Shown: positions 26,668 through 36,300, counted from the stretch's first letter. The stretch: 50,549 nt of DNA from Evansella sp. AB-P1 (GCF_029688925.1 NZ_JARUKY010000028.1:1-50549), one strand, 5' to 3'. The notes: a model not told the origin generated them from the sequence alone. Numbers and translations: made by a program.

Positions 26668-27252
26668 TTAGCAAATCTTTATTCGAAACCTTCTGGGGAA
26701 TTGTCTCACAATTGCCTTCGTTAATGTGTCCGCCATTTGTAAAGCTTGCAATTCAATTTCGTCAAACACAAAAATACTTGATCGAAATTTGTTTTGGAGT
26801 ATTAATAACGCTTGCTTTGTAGTTATTTCCAGATGTTCGAAAAACATTTCTTGGAATTCATCTCTTGATATAAAAGGATTTATTCTACTGAGGAATTTTG
26901 CAATATCTTCTCCATTTCTGTTCCATCTTCTCTGTGCATCAGCAACAGCTTCTTGATCTCCTGCTTTTGCGGCATTAACAAGTTCCGCAGCAATTATTAG
27001 ATGATCCCTTAGTAATTTGGTGAACTTTGCTGCAATTCTATTTCCATAGAAAGGCTTTAGTAAATTAGCCATATCTGTAGCGTTTCGGAGTAGACGCGTA
27101 GTAACAGCGTCTATATCAGGTAAACCGAAGGCAATACTATTGATTGTCATTCTTGTCCAATACACGTGTTGTTCCCACACTAAACGCATGGCATTACTTA
27201 AATGAAATTCCTGTTTACTAATACAAGAATGGTTAAACCAAGGTTTTCTCAT
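26668..27252 (-). CDS. Conserved helical protein of Bacilli, function unknown
   Basis: The 194-residue, almost entirely helical protein begins with LSNAMRLVWEQHVYWTRMTI and contains repeated hydrophobic/acidic helices (LLKPFYG, FTKLLRDHLIIAAELVNAAK, FEIELQALQMAD). I recall similar Bacillaceae and Paenibacillus proteins that some databases label acetylglutamate kinase; nothing of an amino acid kinase (no glycine-rich phosphate loops) is visible here. The ATG has GGGAGGTG upstream and the gene ends at a good terminator, so it is a one-gene unit. A four-helix bundle is likely. Role unknown. Confidence 0.75.
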   Translation of the reverse strand: MRKPWFNHSCISKQEFHLSNAMRLVWEQHVYWTRMTINSIAFGLPDIDAVTTRLLRNATDMANLLKPFYGNRIAAKFTKLLRDHLIIAAELVNAAKAGDQEAVADAQRRWNRNGEDIAKFLSRINPFISRDEFQEMFFEHLEITTKQALLILQNKFRSSIFVFDEIELQALQMADTLTKAIVRQFPRRFRIKIC

Positions 27253-27544
27253 GGTTTCACCTCCCTACTGCCTAAATTATATTCAGTATATTCTTAATCG
27301 AAAAACATGCTTGTACTTTTTAACTATTACCTATTCAAAATTTTCAAATAAATCAAATGGGTATGGTTGCCTAATCCCCGAAACGTTAAATCATAACTAT
27401 ACGGCTGTTCGTACTCTAACTCACATATTTTTCCAAGATTCCCCCTAAAAGGTACTTGATCCTTCCTCCATACACCTAATTTGGTGCTACTTCATACATT
27501 CAACTCATATTCTTCTTATAGGGAAATAAGACAAAGTGGGGAGA

Positions 27545-28339
27545 ATGGAGTTGAACAAAGTGAAAGTGAATCTACGTCCTATTGTAAGTATTATAAATTT
27601 ACCTACCGTGTTGAAATCGGCGGTACTTTCCGGTGACTCATTCGAAAGTTTATTTGTAGCAACACAGGTAGGAGAGGTTTTATGTATCGGAAACGGAAAA
27701 GCAAGGACTTTTTTAGATATTCGCGATAGAGTGATAGAACTTGGTTCTAGAGGTGGGTATGATGAACGGGGTTGGTAGGCTTAGCGTTTCATCCCGATTT
27801 TTATCATAACGGACTGTTTTATCTTCACTATTCCGTCGCTGGTACGCAAGGCCCTGGTGCTCTTTCTGATTCCTTTGAACCAGATCCTTGTGATATAACC
27901 ACATTAAACCTGAAGTGGAACAATAGAAAAACAAAATATGACCACACCGATACGGTAGAAGAATGGTTGCTGAAGCCGAACGGGAATGATTAACCCGCCC
28001 AACTAAGTTTCAGGGAACAGCATTAACAGGAGTGCAGGCCTACATGGGAAATAGCATCCCAGATTTAATGGGAAGTGTTGTATTTACGGATTTTGCCCGC
28101 CGGGAAGAATCTGAGAATCCAACAAGAGGAGTTCTTGCTTATAGTCAGGGTCAAACAAGAATAAATAATCGACCGAATATTTTCATGTGATTGACATCGG
28201 TTTTAATTTTGGTGACGAGGACGCTTATTATGTTAGTTTAGGAACAGATTCGAATCAACAAAGACTATTTTTAGGAGCTTATGGCTCTTCAAAAGTGACT
28301 GATTTTAAAAAAGGCACTGTATTTGAAATTGTCCTATGA
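27545..28339 (+). pseudogene. Remains of a PQQ-type sugar dehydrogenase (Gsdh/HHIP-like)
   Basis: Three out-of-frame pieces read in order like one beta-propeller enzyme: LFVATQVGEVLCIGNG to GGYDERG, then after a frameshift near 27770 LVGLAFHPDFYHNGLFYLHY, then after a large internal loss AYMGNSIPDLMGSVVFTDFA, and after another shift near 28190 AYYVSLGTDSNQQRLFLGAY. The pattern GGYDERG-LVGLAFHPDF is typical of soluble glucose/sorbosone dehydrogenases. The stops at 27776-27778 and 27991-27993, the deletion and the last frameshift make it certainly nonfunctional. Confidence 0.8.
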
Positions 28340-28460
28340 GAACTTAGTGAAAAAATCGTAGTCTGTTAGGTAATCTGGATGACGCGAGGCGTTTGATTTT
28401 ATATTTTAAAAACGTAACAGCGTTTTATAAGAAAGAGGTTATTCATTTGAAAGAAAAGAA

Positions 28461-28640
28461 ATGAATAAAGCCAAATTTGTGTGTTACGGAGGAATACTAA
28501 CAGCAATAGCAGTCATATTCCAAGCGTCACCAGTATTTTTACCTGTGATTGGGTTAGCGTTAAGCCCATTTAGTACACTACCAATTGCAATTGCTGCTTT
28601 TTTGAAAATTATCTGTGGGGACGGTTCTCGTGATGCATGA
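28461..28640 (+). pseudogene. N-terminal fragment of a multi-spanning membrane protein, cut off by a repeat
   Basis: The 59-codon frame reads YGGILTAIAVIFQASPVFLP then LSPFSTLPIAIAAF, the first two helices of a larger membrane protein. Its last ten codons and the TGA stop are provided by the family A half-element GGGGACGGTTCTCGTGATGCAT. The rest of the gene is absent. Confidence 0.55.
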
Positions 28641-28744
28641 GCAGAGTTCCAGCCTTCAAAGAAAATTACTTTGTAGTACCATGAGGCTTCGATATCGTTT
28701 CTATCATTAAAGGAGGATAATGGGGGTAAACTAGCGTATAACGT

Positions 28745-29071
28745 TTATTCCCACCACATTTCTTCCTTCAAACGTTCCACATCAGAAATAGACAAACCCG
28801 TTAGATCTGCGATTTCTTCCACTTGTTTCCCTTTACTTAACATGCGCTTTGCTACTTGTCCTAATCCTTGTTCTTTTCCTTGTTCTATCCCTTGTTCTAT
28901 TCCTTTTCTTTCGTACGAAGTGATGACTTCCATAATTTTCTTAGCCTCCTTTGGATCCATTGCTTTCACCTCTTCTTGAAATTGGTTTTCCTCATCATCG
29001 GTTAATTTTAAATATGTCTCGAAAAAACCAGTTAATAACGATTCTCGAGCTCTGTCTAATCTGTCCTCCAA
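28745..29071 (-). pseudogene. Partial duplicate of the Rpn gene (C-terminal half)
   Basis: It repeats almost word for word the C-terminal region of the Rpn protein at 29108-30055: LDRARESLLTGFFETYLKLT, the AMDPKEAKKIMEVITSYERK helix, a shorter GIEQ run and the last helix-turn-helix-like segment ending SISDVERLKEEM. The nuclease domain is missing and the frame opens with a TTG lacking a ribosome binding site. It arose by tandem duplication and is probably not expressed. Confidence 0.75.
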
Positions 29072-29107
29072 ATTATAATGCTATAACCTGGTACATGTTT
29101 GTGATAA

Positions 29108-30055
29108 TCAGTCTATCTCTATATCCATCTCAGCTCTTAGACGTTCCACATCAGAAATAGATAAACCTGTTAGATCGATGATTTCATCCACTTTTTTCCC
29201 TTTACTTAACATACGCTTTGCTACTTGTCCTAGTCCTTTTTCTATTCCTTGTTCTATTCCTTTTTCTATTCCTTGCTCTATTCCTTTTTCTATTCCTTGC
29301 TCTATTCCTTGCTCTACACCTATCTCTATTCCTTTTCTTTCGTAAGAAGTGATAACTTCCATAATTTTCTTGGCCTCCTTTGGATCCATTGCTTTCACCT
29401 CTTCTTGAAATTGGTATTCCTCATCATCAGTTAATTTCAAATACGTCTCGAAAAAACCAGTTAATAACGATTCTCGAGCTCTGTCTAGCTCTAACCTAAT
29501 GATTATTCTAAAAAATTCTTTTTTTACTTCAATTCGTTCATCCTTATTATAACCCATTTTACTTAACAATGCGGCAGCTACAGGGTTTTCACTCCTGATA
29601 TAATCACGCCAATTTTTCTTTTTTAATTCAATAGATAAATAGTTAAAGTTCAGTACTTGTACAAAAGGGAAATTAATCGCTAATGCGTTAGGTTCATCTT
29701 TAGGAGTGTCATAGCTAAAAATAGCAATGGGAAGTATTTTGCGGCGGTATTTTTGAAATATTCTACTAAAATAAATAAACATTCTTTCATTAAATTGCTT
29801 TTGAAAGCTTGCTTGGGATTCAACATGTACAATAATTAAGCTATCCATCCCCCTTAATTTCGTTTCTACCAATAAATCTACTTCATGTTTGTCTCCATCC
29901 GTAACATCAGTAAATATCTCTTGAGACAAGAAATGAGTATTGGTAAAATCTAGCTGCTCGTGAACTTCCGGAAAAAACAACACCATAAACTCCTCAAAAA
30001 AAGTAGAAATCAATTCTTTAAATAATCGATCATGATCCGTCCAAGATTCAACCAT
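29108..30055 (-). CDS. Rpn-family recombination-promoting nuclease / PD-(D/E)XK transposase-like
   Basis: The 315-residue protein has an N-terminal PD-(D/E)XK nuclease domain with Asp60 in HEVDLLVET and Glu79/Gln81 in VHVESQ, as in Rpn proteins (PDDEXK_2 family), which nick or cut DNA and stimulate recombination. A helical middle follows, then a run of four-residue repeats GIEQ/GIEK (about 248-276) and a C-terminal helix-turn-helix-like end (VDEIIDLTGLSISDVERLRA). The start has GGGGGAG upstream. The repeat run is coded by 12-bp tandem units that can change in number. A truncated copy lies immediately downstream. Confidence 0.85.
   Translation of the reverse strand: MVESWTDHDRLFKELISTFFEEFMVLFFPEVHEQLDFTNTHFLSQEIFTDVTDGDKHEVDLLVETKLRGMDSLIIVHVESQASFQKQFNERMFIYFSRIFQKYRRKILPIAIFSYDTPKDEPNALAINFPFVQVLNFNYLSIELKKKNWRDYIRSENPVAAALLSKMGYNKDERIEVKKEFFRIIIRLELDRARESLLTGFFETYLKLTDDEEYQFQEEVKAMDPKEAKKIMEVITSYERKGIEIGVEQGIEQGIEKGIEQGIEKGIEQGIEKGLGQVAKRMLSKGKKVDEIIDLTGLSISDVERLRAEMDIEID
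29232..29332. repeat. 12-bp tandem repeat inside the Rpn gene
   Basis: About eight units of the type TTCTATTCCTTK encode the GIEQ/GIEK run. The duplicate downstream keeps only two to three units, showing that the number varies. Confidence 0.8.
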
Positions 30056-30187
30056 CTACACCACTCCCCCTACGAAAAAGAACGTCCGTTCCCTTCGTTT
30101 AACTGAATTATATTCCCCGCAAACGTTCTAGTCAATAGCTAATCTGGTATAAAATGGTATAAAATAAGTAAAAGTGTTTCTGCTATT

Positions 30188-30345
30188 CTAGACATACAAA
30201 TGAATATCATAATTCTTCATTTTCATTAATCCAACATAAGAAACAATATCAAGATGTTTCTTCCCATCTAAACTATTACTAAAAATAATCTCTTTTTTTA
30301 CAGCTTCCCCTTCGATTCCTACCCATCTCCCCTTAATAAAAAGTA
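30188..30345 (-). pseudogene. Relic 2 of the unidentified gene family
   Basis: One minus-strand frame reads KGRWVGIEGEAVKKEIIFSN then DGKKHLDIVSYVGL before a stop. It overlaps in similarity with relic 3 at 47126 (KEFISSNGLVEGEDFEIVSY), together suggesting a protein starting near WVGIEGEAVKKE. There is no ribosome binding site or intact length. Confidence 0.5.
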
Positions 30346-30421
30346 TGGTGTAAACTAAAGGATTTTATGTCTCCTTTCGTACGTGTTCAAACTCCGAATT
30401 ACACATAAACTAAAGATGATA

Positions 30422-30605
30422 AGAAAAGCGCAATGCGCCCCAATTCCGCCTAAGTACAGCCTACGTCCTGTAGGCAACGGCGTAATATCGACATCCTGTC
30501 TCCCACCGAAATGCAAATGTTCTGGCCGTTAAAAAGTGCTATTTACTTTTTATACGGGCAGGTTCTTTGACACGAGGTGATGGCGCATGGAGCTAGACAA
30601 CGTTA
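30422..30605. repeat. Structured intergenic repeat, family C copy 2
   Basis: Same architecture as the copy at 26424: outer arms 30443-30450 and 30479-30486, inner GCCTAC (30459-30464) with GTAGGC (30470-30475). The inner stem differs from copy 1 by a compensatory C-to-T and G-to-A pair. It ends GGCGCATGGAGCTAGAC. Confidence 0.8.
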
Positions 30606-30642
30606 GAAAAAAATTTATAAATTATTACCTTTAAACGTAAAA

Positions 30643-30679
30643 AAATGACCATCAAAATACATGATTTTGATGGTCATTT
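30643..30679 (-). terminator. Rho-independent terminator
   Basis: A perfect 16-bp stem (30643-30658 with 30664-30679) with a 5-nt loop is followed on the minus strand by a T-run. It serves the peptidase-like gene ending at 30750. Confidence 0.88.
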
Positions 30680-30749
30680 CTTCTTACCTTTTTAATGGGG
30701 GTGATAGTAAAGGAACACATTATCATATTAGATGGCTATTATTATTCCA

Positions 30750-31352
30750 TTATGACATTTTTTCCAATTCTGGCTCCCATTCTCCATGAAGTATTCCTAT
30801 ACTACTACTCACTTGTAAGTCAATTTCTTTGTAGAAGTTTGCTAGCGTACCTTGATATTCCAGTTGAAAGTTGGTTCCTTCCACTAGATCATATGGAGCC
30901 ACATGGGAAAGTGGTTTGTTAAATTCTATAACCTCGCATTCTTGTAAAACCGTTGCGATAAATTGCGAGCAAAAGAAAGCGTATTTCCTATCAATTTGTT
31001 TATTCACTGCGATAGCAAACAAGCCTAATAGATTATAACGATAGCGTTCCTTTTGCTCCTCTATTTTTCTCATATAAGTCATCATTCTTTGCAGCTGATC
31101 ATCCGTTACGGTGTAGCTATAGACTGCACAGCTCGCTTGGCTAAAGAAACTTGCACGAATATCCTCTTTCACAAACCCACCGATAAATGGGTTTCTAGGA
31201 ACTTTCCTTCCAAAACTATAAACCTCCATAAAAGATGAATGAAAGCATATGGAGGCATGATTATAGTTTTTTCTAGTATAGAGTTGAATTAACCTCGAAA
31301 GAACTGTTCCTGTACGTGTTAGGAGTATATATATTTTATGTTCGTTCATCAT
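30750..31352 (-). CDS. YiiX/YaeF-like permuted papain (NlpC/P60 superfamily) enzyme
   Basis: The 200-residue cytosolic-looking protein has a conserved His in the early motif NYNHASI (His32) and a Cys in the later motif YAFFCSQFIA (Cys128). That order, His before Cys, is the circularly permuted papain-like arrangement of the YiiX/YaeF group, whose members act on peptides or lipid-amide bonds. There is no signal peptide. The ATG has TAGGAGA upstream. It stands alone with its own terminator. Substrate unknown. Confidence 0.75.
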   Translation of the reverse strand: MMNEHKIYILLTRTGTVLSRLIQLYTRKNYNHASICFHSSFMEVYSFGRKVPRNPFIGGFVKEDIRASFFSQASCAVYSYTVTDDQLQRMMTYMRKIEEQKERYRYNLLGLFAIAVNKQIDRKYAFFCSQFIATVLQECEVIEFNKPLSHVAPYDLVEGTNFQLEYQGTLANFYKEIDLQVSSSIGILHGEWEPELEKMS

Positions 31353-31813
31353 ACATTCTCCTATAAATTTGATTTTGTACCTTCTAAATTAATTTTAATC
31401 AATCCCTACTACTGTCTGAAGCAGCCACAGTAGTATTTCCTCATAAGCCTTAAGCCTTAAATAGAATAACTTATAAATGGAAAAATAAAACACCTAAAAT
31501 ATTCAAGTGATTGAAATTTTAGTCATGAAATGACATCTATTTTCTTATTATACTCTCATTGGTACATAAAACAATGAAATATCTATATTCTGTTAATTAA
31601 TATTTAAAATATTCCAAATACTCTTTTGAACAATCGGGGACGGTTCTCACGATGCTATTTAAATATATTTAATATGTTCCTTTAATATGGAATACTATCG
31701 ATCTAACATCTACAGTTTCTTCAATTTATATTTTTGGAAAATATTTTACATGCTGAACCTTTGCTATCATCATCAATAGATATATATAAATGATAAAGGA
31801 GTTTTGTACCTTG
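31353..31813. other. Intergenic, 460 bp, no gene seen
   Basis: AT-rich. It contains a family A half-element of the CTCACGATGCTAT subtype at 31636-31658. A promoter for the broken lipoprotein presumably lies near its end. Confidence 0.4.
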
Positions 31814-32399
31814 ATGCAACGGAAATTCTGGATAATCCCCTTGTTATTTTTTGCTGTGTTGATCAATAGCGGATGTCAGGAAAATGATAATAGTTCCGAT
31901 TCAGAAGCTGAAGTACCATCTATCAATGATGAAACTGAAGCAACAACCAATACTAACGATAAAGCCTGAAAGGAAACCACCGATGATCAGAACAATGGTG
32001 AAACAAATGATGCACTAGAGGAAGAGGAGCCTCCGGAAGAAATAAACACAGCAGCAACTGTTGATGGCGTCCCTGATGATTTCCCATCTAACATTCCTTT
32101 TACTATGGACTTTTGAAATAAAGGATGTAACTAAAGTTTATGGGGACGATGATCCTTTTATCGATATAATTAAGGAAGGATATTTGATTGAAATGACAAG
32201 CCCGTTAGACCGGGATAGCATTGAGGAACTTTATGAAGAATTTAGGGAATCACAATCCATCTTAGGGAGTGCAAAACGTATGTACTTGAACATTTACGAA
32301 AGTGATGGAATAAATCAGGAATTCGCCTTTAAAATCGTTGCTGCAGATGAAGGGGATCATACACGAATTGAACTCTATGGAGGCGAACCTAGAGACTAA
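31814..32399 (+). pseudogene. Broken lipoprotein gene (internal stop and frameshift)
   Basis: The ATG at 31814 with AAAGGAG upstream opens MQRKFWIIPLLFFAVLINSG and a lipobox Cys, then an acidic linker. A TGA at about 31967 stops it. The same frame resumes (KETTDDQNNGET to VPDDFPSNIPFTMDF) until a second stop at about 32117, and the rest (EIKDVTKVYGDDDPFIDIIK onward) is in the +1 frame to a stop at 32399. The intact ancestor would be a lipoprotein of about 195 residues. Two separate lesions indicate real loss rather than one sequencing error. Confidence 0.75.
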
Positions 32400-32469
32400 C
32401 TGATAGATTTTGGTGCTCCCATCATCTAACTCAGATATGGAAGCACTATACCCGTCCCCATGCTTTCAC

Positions 32470-33720
32470 TTAATCTTGTTTTGTCCTTCCTTTGCACCTA
32501 TCTAGCCTATTTTGAAAATCTCGTAAGAATTGTTCACGCCATTTATTTACTGTTTTTGCCCCTTTATGCTCTTGTTCGGCATACTCTTCATCCAATAAGT
32601 CAGACCACCAGTTAGGATACCGCTGACAGTCTTTTGATCTGCCTGCTTCTGATTCTTCAACACACGTAAACTCACCAGATTGTCCATCTAATACAGGGAT
32701 TTTGCTTTTTATCAAATAAGACCATTCTCCCATTGATTTTGGCATAAATCGAACCCTATATTCCCCACTACCACAATAAAACCCTTCAAATTCCTGACCT
32801 TTGACAATCAGCGAGAATACCGATTTATCCTGAGCTACTCCTAAGTCAGGGCCGTTAAAAACCAGCTCTAGAACTTCAAAAACTTCTACTATATCATCTA
32901 AGTTAGTATTCCTTCTAAAAACCGACTTTGGTCGACTCATCACTTTGACGAAGCTTCCACCCCAACTAGCATTTTCTGGAGAATCAGGAGTACCCTTTAA
33001 CAAATAGGAGACAGTTGGCGTATCACCCATTTTAATTACTCCACCTAGATGATTACCAAAATAATTTCCCAAAGCACCATGTCCTACAACATGATTAGTG
33101 ACAAAAGTTTTGTTACCTAAATCTTCATCTTGGTTTCCACCAACAAACCAACCTCTATAGGTTGAATTATTTTCTATCATCCATAAATCAGGATAATGTT
33201 CACGTATGTATTCGTATGCATTCAATCCCCATTTTTTATTAGGTCCCCCAATATAATACACCCTAAGCTTCTCTTTAATACTTGGATCATCATGAAGGGC
33301 TTGCGCTAAATCTTCTAAAAGACCCCAAGCTAAAATATATATTGGCCTAGGATCATCTTTCTTCGCACATTCAATAATCCAATCTGACCCTTCTGTTCTT
33401 TTGCTATAGCCTTTAAATGGAGCAAAATCCATCGTACCTTGCTTTGTAATCGAACGTAAATAATCAGGTGAAGGATAGTCAGCTGAATGTGTCCGTAAAT
33501 TTGGAAAATCAATTTCGTATTGATCAATAACATCATAAATATCCTTTACTGTTCCTTTGTCCCAAGGTGACGAAATAAGTCCTTCTGTATCAAATAAATC
33601 GGAATAGAGCAAATAATGAACCATGGATTGAAAATCATCTGGATCACTTCCCCCAATATCAGTAGACACAATAACTCGATATCGTTCTCCAAAAAGAGCC
33701 CCTTTATCAATCATTGACAT
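32470..33720 (-). CDS. DUF1593 nucleoside-hydrolase-like enzyme with a C-terminal DUF5060-like beta domain
   Basis: The 416-residue protein has an N-terminal inosine-uridine hydrolase fold with the calcium-binding signature D21-IGGS-D26-PDD-F, placing it in DUF1593. A small beta-sandwich follows (about 270-360, VFSLIVKGQEFEGFYCGSGE to EWSYLIKS) like the DUF5060 caps of glycoside hydrolases. DUF1593 proteins often occur in carbohydrate loci and may cleave a glycosidic bond; the reaction is unproven. The start is the ATG at 33720 behind AAAGGAG; an earlier ATG at 33738 precedes that site. It is divergent from the first LacI regulator. There is no signal peptide, so intracellular. Confidence 0.75.
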   Translation of the reverse strand: MSMIDKGALFGERYRVIVSTDIGGSDPDDFQSMVHYLLYSDLFDTEGLISSPWDKGTVKDIYDVIDQYEIDFPNLRTHSADYPSPDYLRSITKQGTMDFAPFKGYSKRTEGSDWIIECAKKDDPRPIYILAWGLLEDLAQALHDDPSIKEKLRVYYIGGPNKKWGLNAYEYIREHYPDLWMIENNSTYRGWFVGGNQDEDLGNKTFVTNHVVGHGALGNYFGNHLGGVIKMGDTPTVSYLLKGTPDSPENASWGGSFVKVMSRPKSVFRRNTNLDDIVEVFEVLELVFNGPDLGVAQDKSVFSLIVKGQEFEGFYCGSGEYRVRFMPKSMGEWSYLIKSKIPVLDGQSGEFTCVEESEAGRSKDCQRYPNWWSDLLDEEYAEQEHKGAKTVNKWREQFLRDFQNRLDRCKGRTKQD

Positions 33721-34287
33721 TTCAATATCTCCTTTCATATTTCAGGAAGACTTAAAGTTAAAGTTATGAAATATATCATCAGCCGCTTTTGATTTTACTT
33801 TGTGAATTAACATGTGGGATACAATCTACAAAACTCGTTACTTTCTAACCTATAATACTTCAATTAACTTATAATTCTGTAAGACAATTATTTCTCGCCA
33901 AAAGGGAATTAAATTTTATATAACCAAATTAAATATTTTAGTTAATCAATAAGTAAAAAATAATATGAAATGATAAAAATTATCTATACTTCTTTTTTTT
34001 TATTAGAAGTACTATAACATGTATAAAATTGCTATATCAGCTTATTACACTTCATTATCCTTACCACAAAAGTAGCAATTGAAAATAATTAAGTCAATAG
34101 TTTTTTATGGATTTTTAGACTTTTTATATATAACAGTTATGTAAACATAAGTAAAATTAATACTAAAATAATCTAAAATTTTAGACTAAACAATTAGAAA
34201 TATGATATAATTTTTATACAATGTTCAATCTATTTAAATATAGTATTTTCTTACTGTCTAAAAATAACGTAAGGTGGTGTTCATTTA
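33721..34287. other. Divergent intergenic region, 570 bp
   Basis: Very AT-rich, no gene. It holds the palindrome TTATGTAAACATAA at 34137-34150, a likely operator of the LacI-type regulators, and must carry the promoters of the DUF1593 and LacI genes. Confidence 0.5.
34137..34150. promoter_or_regulatory. Candidate LacI-family operator
   Basis: TTATGT-AA-ACATAA has perfect 6-bp half sites, about 140 bp before the LacI gene at 34288. A 13/14 match, TTACGTAAACATAA, lies upstream of the secreted lyase at 21409-21422. Confidence 0.45.
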
Positions 34288-35340
34288 GTGAATATAGATG
34301 ATATTGCAAAGCTCGCAAACGTTTCTAAATCTGCAGTTTCATTAGCACTAAACGGTAAGCAAGGAGTTAGTAAACAAACCAGAGATAAGATATTAAAAAT
34401 TGCTGAAGAACACGGATATAAGCGCCGTTCGTTTTCAAAAGAAGAGTCAACCTCTAGATCAAATTTCCTTCGTTTTGTTGCTTGTACAAATACAGGGATT
34501 GTATCAGAACAATATCAGTCTCTTTCTTTCTTTATGGCACTAATAAACAATATTGATAATATAAGTGCTTCTAAAGGATATTCATTAATCATTTCCTCCA
34601 TAAACAGTGAAAATTTAGAGAAAGATATTTTTAAATTAGAAAACGAACAGAGATCATCTGGAATTATCCTTTTAGGCACTAACTTAACAAACCAGCAAAT
34701 AAAAATAGTAGAAAGATGTCAGCCAAATTTAGTCGTGCTAGATACCTGCTCTGAAACAGAAAACATAGATTTTATTGTTATGAATAATACTCTTGGGGCT
34801 AGGCAGGCTGGAAAACACTTGATAAATTTAGGTCATACAAAGATAGGTTATGTTGAATCTAATTCAAGAATCTACAACTTCGAAAAACGAAAAGAAGGCT
34901 TTCTGAATGCCATTAATGAAAATGGACTTACCATTGGCAAAGAAAATTTTTATAAAATGTTCCCTACAGTTGTATCTTCACAAGAGGAGTTCAAGCAAAA
35001 AATAATGAAAAATAAGAATAACCTTCCAACAGCCTTATTTTGTGAGTGTGACTATATGGCAATTAGTGTAATAAAATCTTTAACTGAATTAAATATTAAA
35101 GTACCTGAAGATATTTCAGTTATAGGGTTTGATAATATATTTGAAACGCAAGTAGTAAGCCCTGAGCTAACAACTATACATGTAAGGGTAAATGAGATCG
35201 CATCAGTGGGGGTAAGCCGGTTAATTGATAAAATTGAAAAAAATGACGATACAAGCATGAAAATTTTTATCGATACAGAAGTAGTAGAACGAAAATCAAC
35301 AATAGGAGTTCAATCTTTACAACCTGTAACCACTAAATAA
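34288..35340 (+). CDS. LacI-family transcriptional regulator, paralogue 1
   Basis: The 350-residue protein has a classical LacI helix-turn-helix at the N-terminus (IDDIAKLANVSKSAVSLALN, then GYKRR) and a periplasmic-binding-protein-like sugar domain ending with the dimer region (CDYMAISVIKSL, ISVIGFDNIFE, ELTTIHV). The GTG start has AAGGTGG 10 nt upstream. It is closely related along its length to the regulator at 36923; the pair arose by duplication. It is followed by the YesL-like gene on the same strand. It likely senses a sugar taken up by the nearby ABC transporter. Confidence 0.92.
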   Translation: MNIDDIAKLANVSKSAVSLALNGKQGVSKQTRDKILKIAEEHGYKRRSFSKEESTSRSNFLRFVACTNTGIVSEQYQSLSFFMALINNIDNISASKGYSLIISSINSENLEKDIFKLENEQRSSGIILLGTNLTNQQIKIVERCQPNLVVLDTCSETENIDFIVMNNTLGARQAGKHLINLGHTKIGYVESNSRIYNFEKRKEGFLNAINENGLTIGKENFYKMFPTVVSSQEEFKQKIMKNKNNLPTALFCECDYMAISVIKSLTELNIKVPEDISVIGFDNIFETQVVSPELTTIHVRVNEIASVGVSRLIDKIEKNDDTSMKIFIDTEVVERKSTIGVQSLQPVTTK

Positions 35341-35393
35341 TAAAGCTTACAAATTCGCGTCACCATTTATTTATCAGGGAAGAGGGATGTTCA

Positions 35394-36068
35394 ATGCAAA
35401 TGGGTGGATTAATGGGCGGTGTTTATAGAGTTTGTGAATGGATTATGCGCGTAGCATACATAAATATATTATGGGTTTTATTCACTTTTATTGGCTTAAT
35501 TCTTTTCGGTTTTATGCCAGCTGCTATCGCAATGTTTACTATAATTAGGAAGTGGATAATGGGTGAAACTGAAATTCCAGTATTAAAAACATTTTGGGCT
35601 ACATTTAAACAAGAATTCTTTAAAGGAAATTTATTCGGTCTTATTATTCTTGTCGTTGGCTCTGTACTATATATTGATTTACTATATTTAACAATAGTCG
35701 ATGGTATATTAAATACTGTTCTATTAGGTTTACTGTTTTTAGCAGGTATCCTTTATATTATTTTTCTTCTCTACATTATTCCGGTTTATGTTCATTATGA
35801 TCTTAAATTTAGTCAATACATCAAATATTCATTAATGATCGGTATTACTAATTTCAAATTTACTATTTTTATGATTGTTGGTATTGTTGGAATTTACTTC
35901 TGGCTTATTAGAATACCTGCTTCACTTCTTTTCTTTGGTGTTAGTCTTACTGCTTTCTATATTATGTGGTTAGCTGACTTATCATTTAAAACGATTATAG
36001 ATAAAAAAGAAAAATATGAACAAAAACAGCAGGAAAAAGTTACAACTGTAGAAAATACTTCCCTATAA
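35394..36068 (+). CDS. YesL-like DUF624 membrane protein
   Basis: The 224-residue protein has five to six membrane helices and the DUF624 opening (GGLMGGVYRVCEWIMRVAYI NILWV, then MPAAIAMFTIIRKWIMGE). DUF624 proteins such as YesL are encoded in oligosaccharide-uptake loci with CUT1 ABC systems, where they probably assist transporter function or assembly; the mechanism is unknown. The ATG has GGGAAGAGGG upstream. It lies 53 bp after the LacI gene, likely in the same transcript. Confidence 0.85.
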   Translation: MQMGGLMGGVYRVCEWIMRVAYINILWVLFTFIGLILFGFMPAAIAMFTIIRKWIMGETEIPVLKTFWATFKQEFFKGNLFGLIILVVGSVLYIDLLYLTIVDGILNTVLLGLLFLAGILYIIFLLYIIPVYVHYDLKFSQYIKYSLMIGITNFKFTIFMIVGIVGIYFWLIRIPASLLFFGVSLTAFYIMWLADLSFKTIIDKKEKYEQKQQEKVTTVENTSL

Positions 36069-36162
36069 TCTATTCTGAGCTTTCCCTCAGCTCAGAAGTG
36101 TCGGTCATCACTGGATATATTATTCTAATAGTTTTAATGAGCTCTGAAGAATTTCCAATTAA

Positions 36163-36300
36163 ACCTAAGTTCCGCCCACCACGTCCCTCAGGCAAAGGCG
36201 CAATTGTGGCCGTCCTCCAATTATGCCTAAGGTCCGCCCGCATCCTGTGGGCGACGGTGTAATGTCGCCCTCCTAGCTCCGCAATGCTTCTGCACCCGGG
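36163..36300. repeat. Structured intergenic repeat, family C copy 3 (tandem, partly degenerate)
   Basis: The better unit has outer arms 36220-36227 (ATTATGCC) and 36256-36263 (GGTGTAAT), and inner GCCCGC (36236-36241) with GTGGGC (36247-36252), paired through G-U. A degenerate unit precedes it at about 36163-36218. The rest of the 36069-36922 spacer has no certain gene. Confidence 0.7.

Noticed and set aside
26668-27252. Acetylglutamate kinase
   Set aside because: Similar proteins carry this label in some databases, but no amino-acid-kinase motif is visible in this helical protein.
29108-30055. Insertion sequence with terminal repeats around the Rpn gene
   Set aside because: The protein is transposase-like, but I found no terminal inverted repeats or target duplications at its edges.
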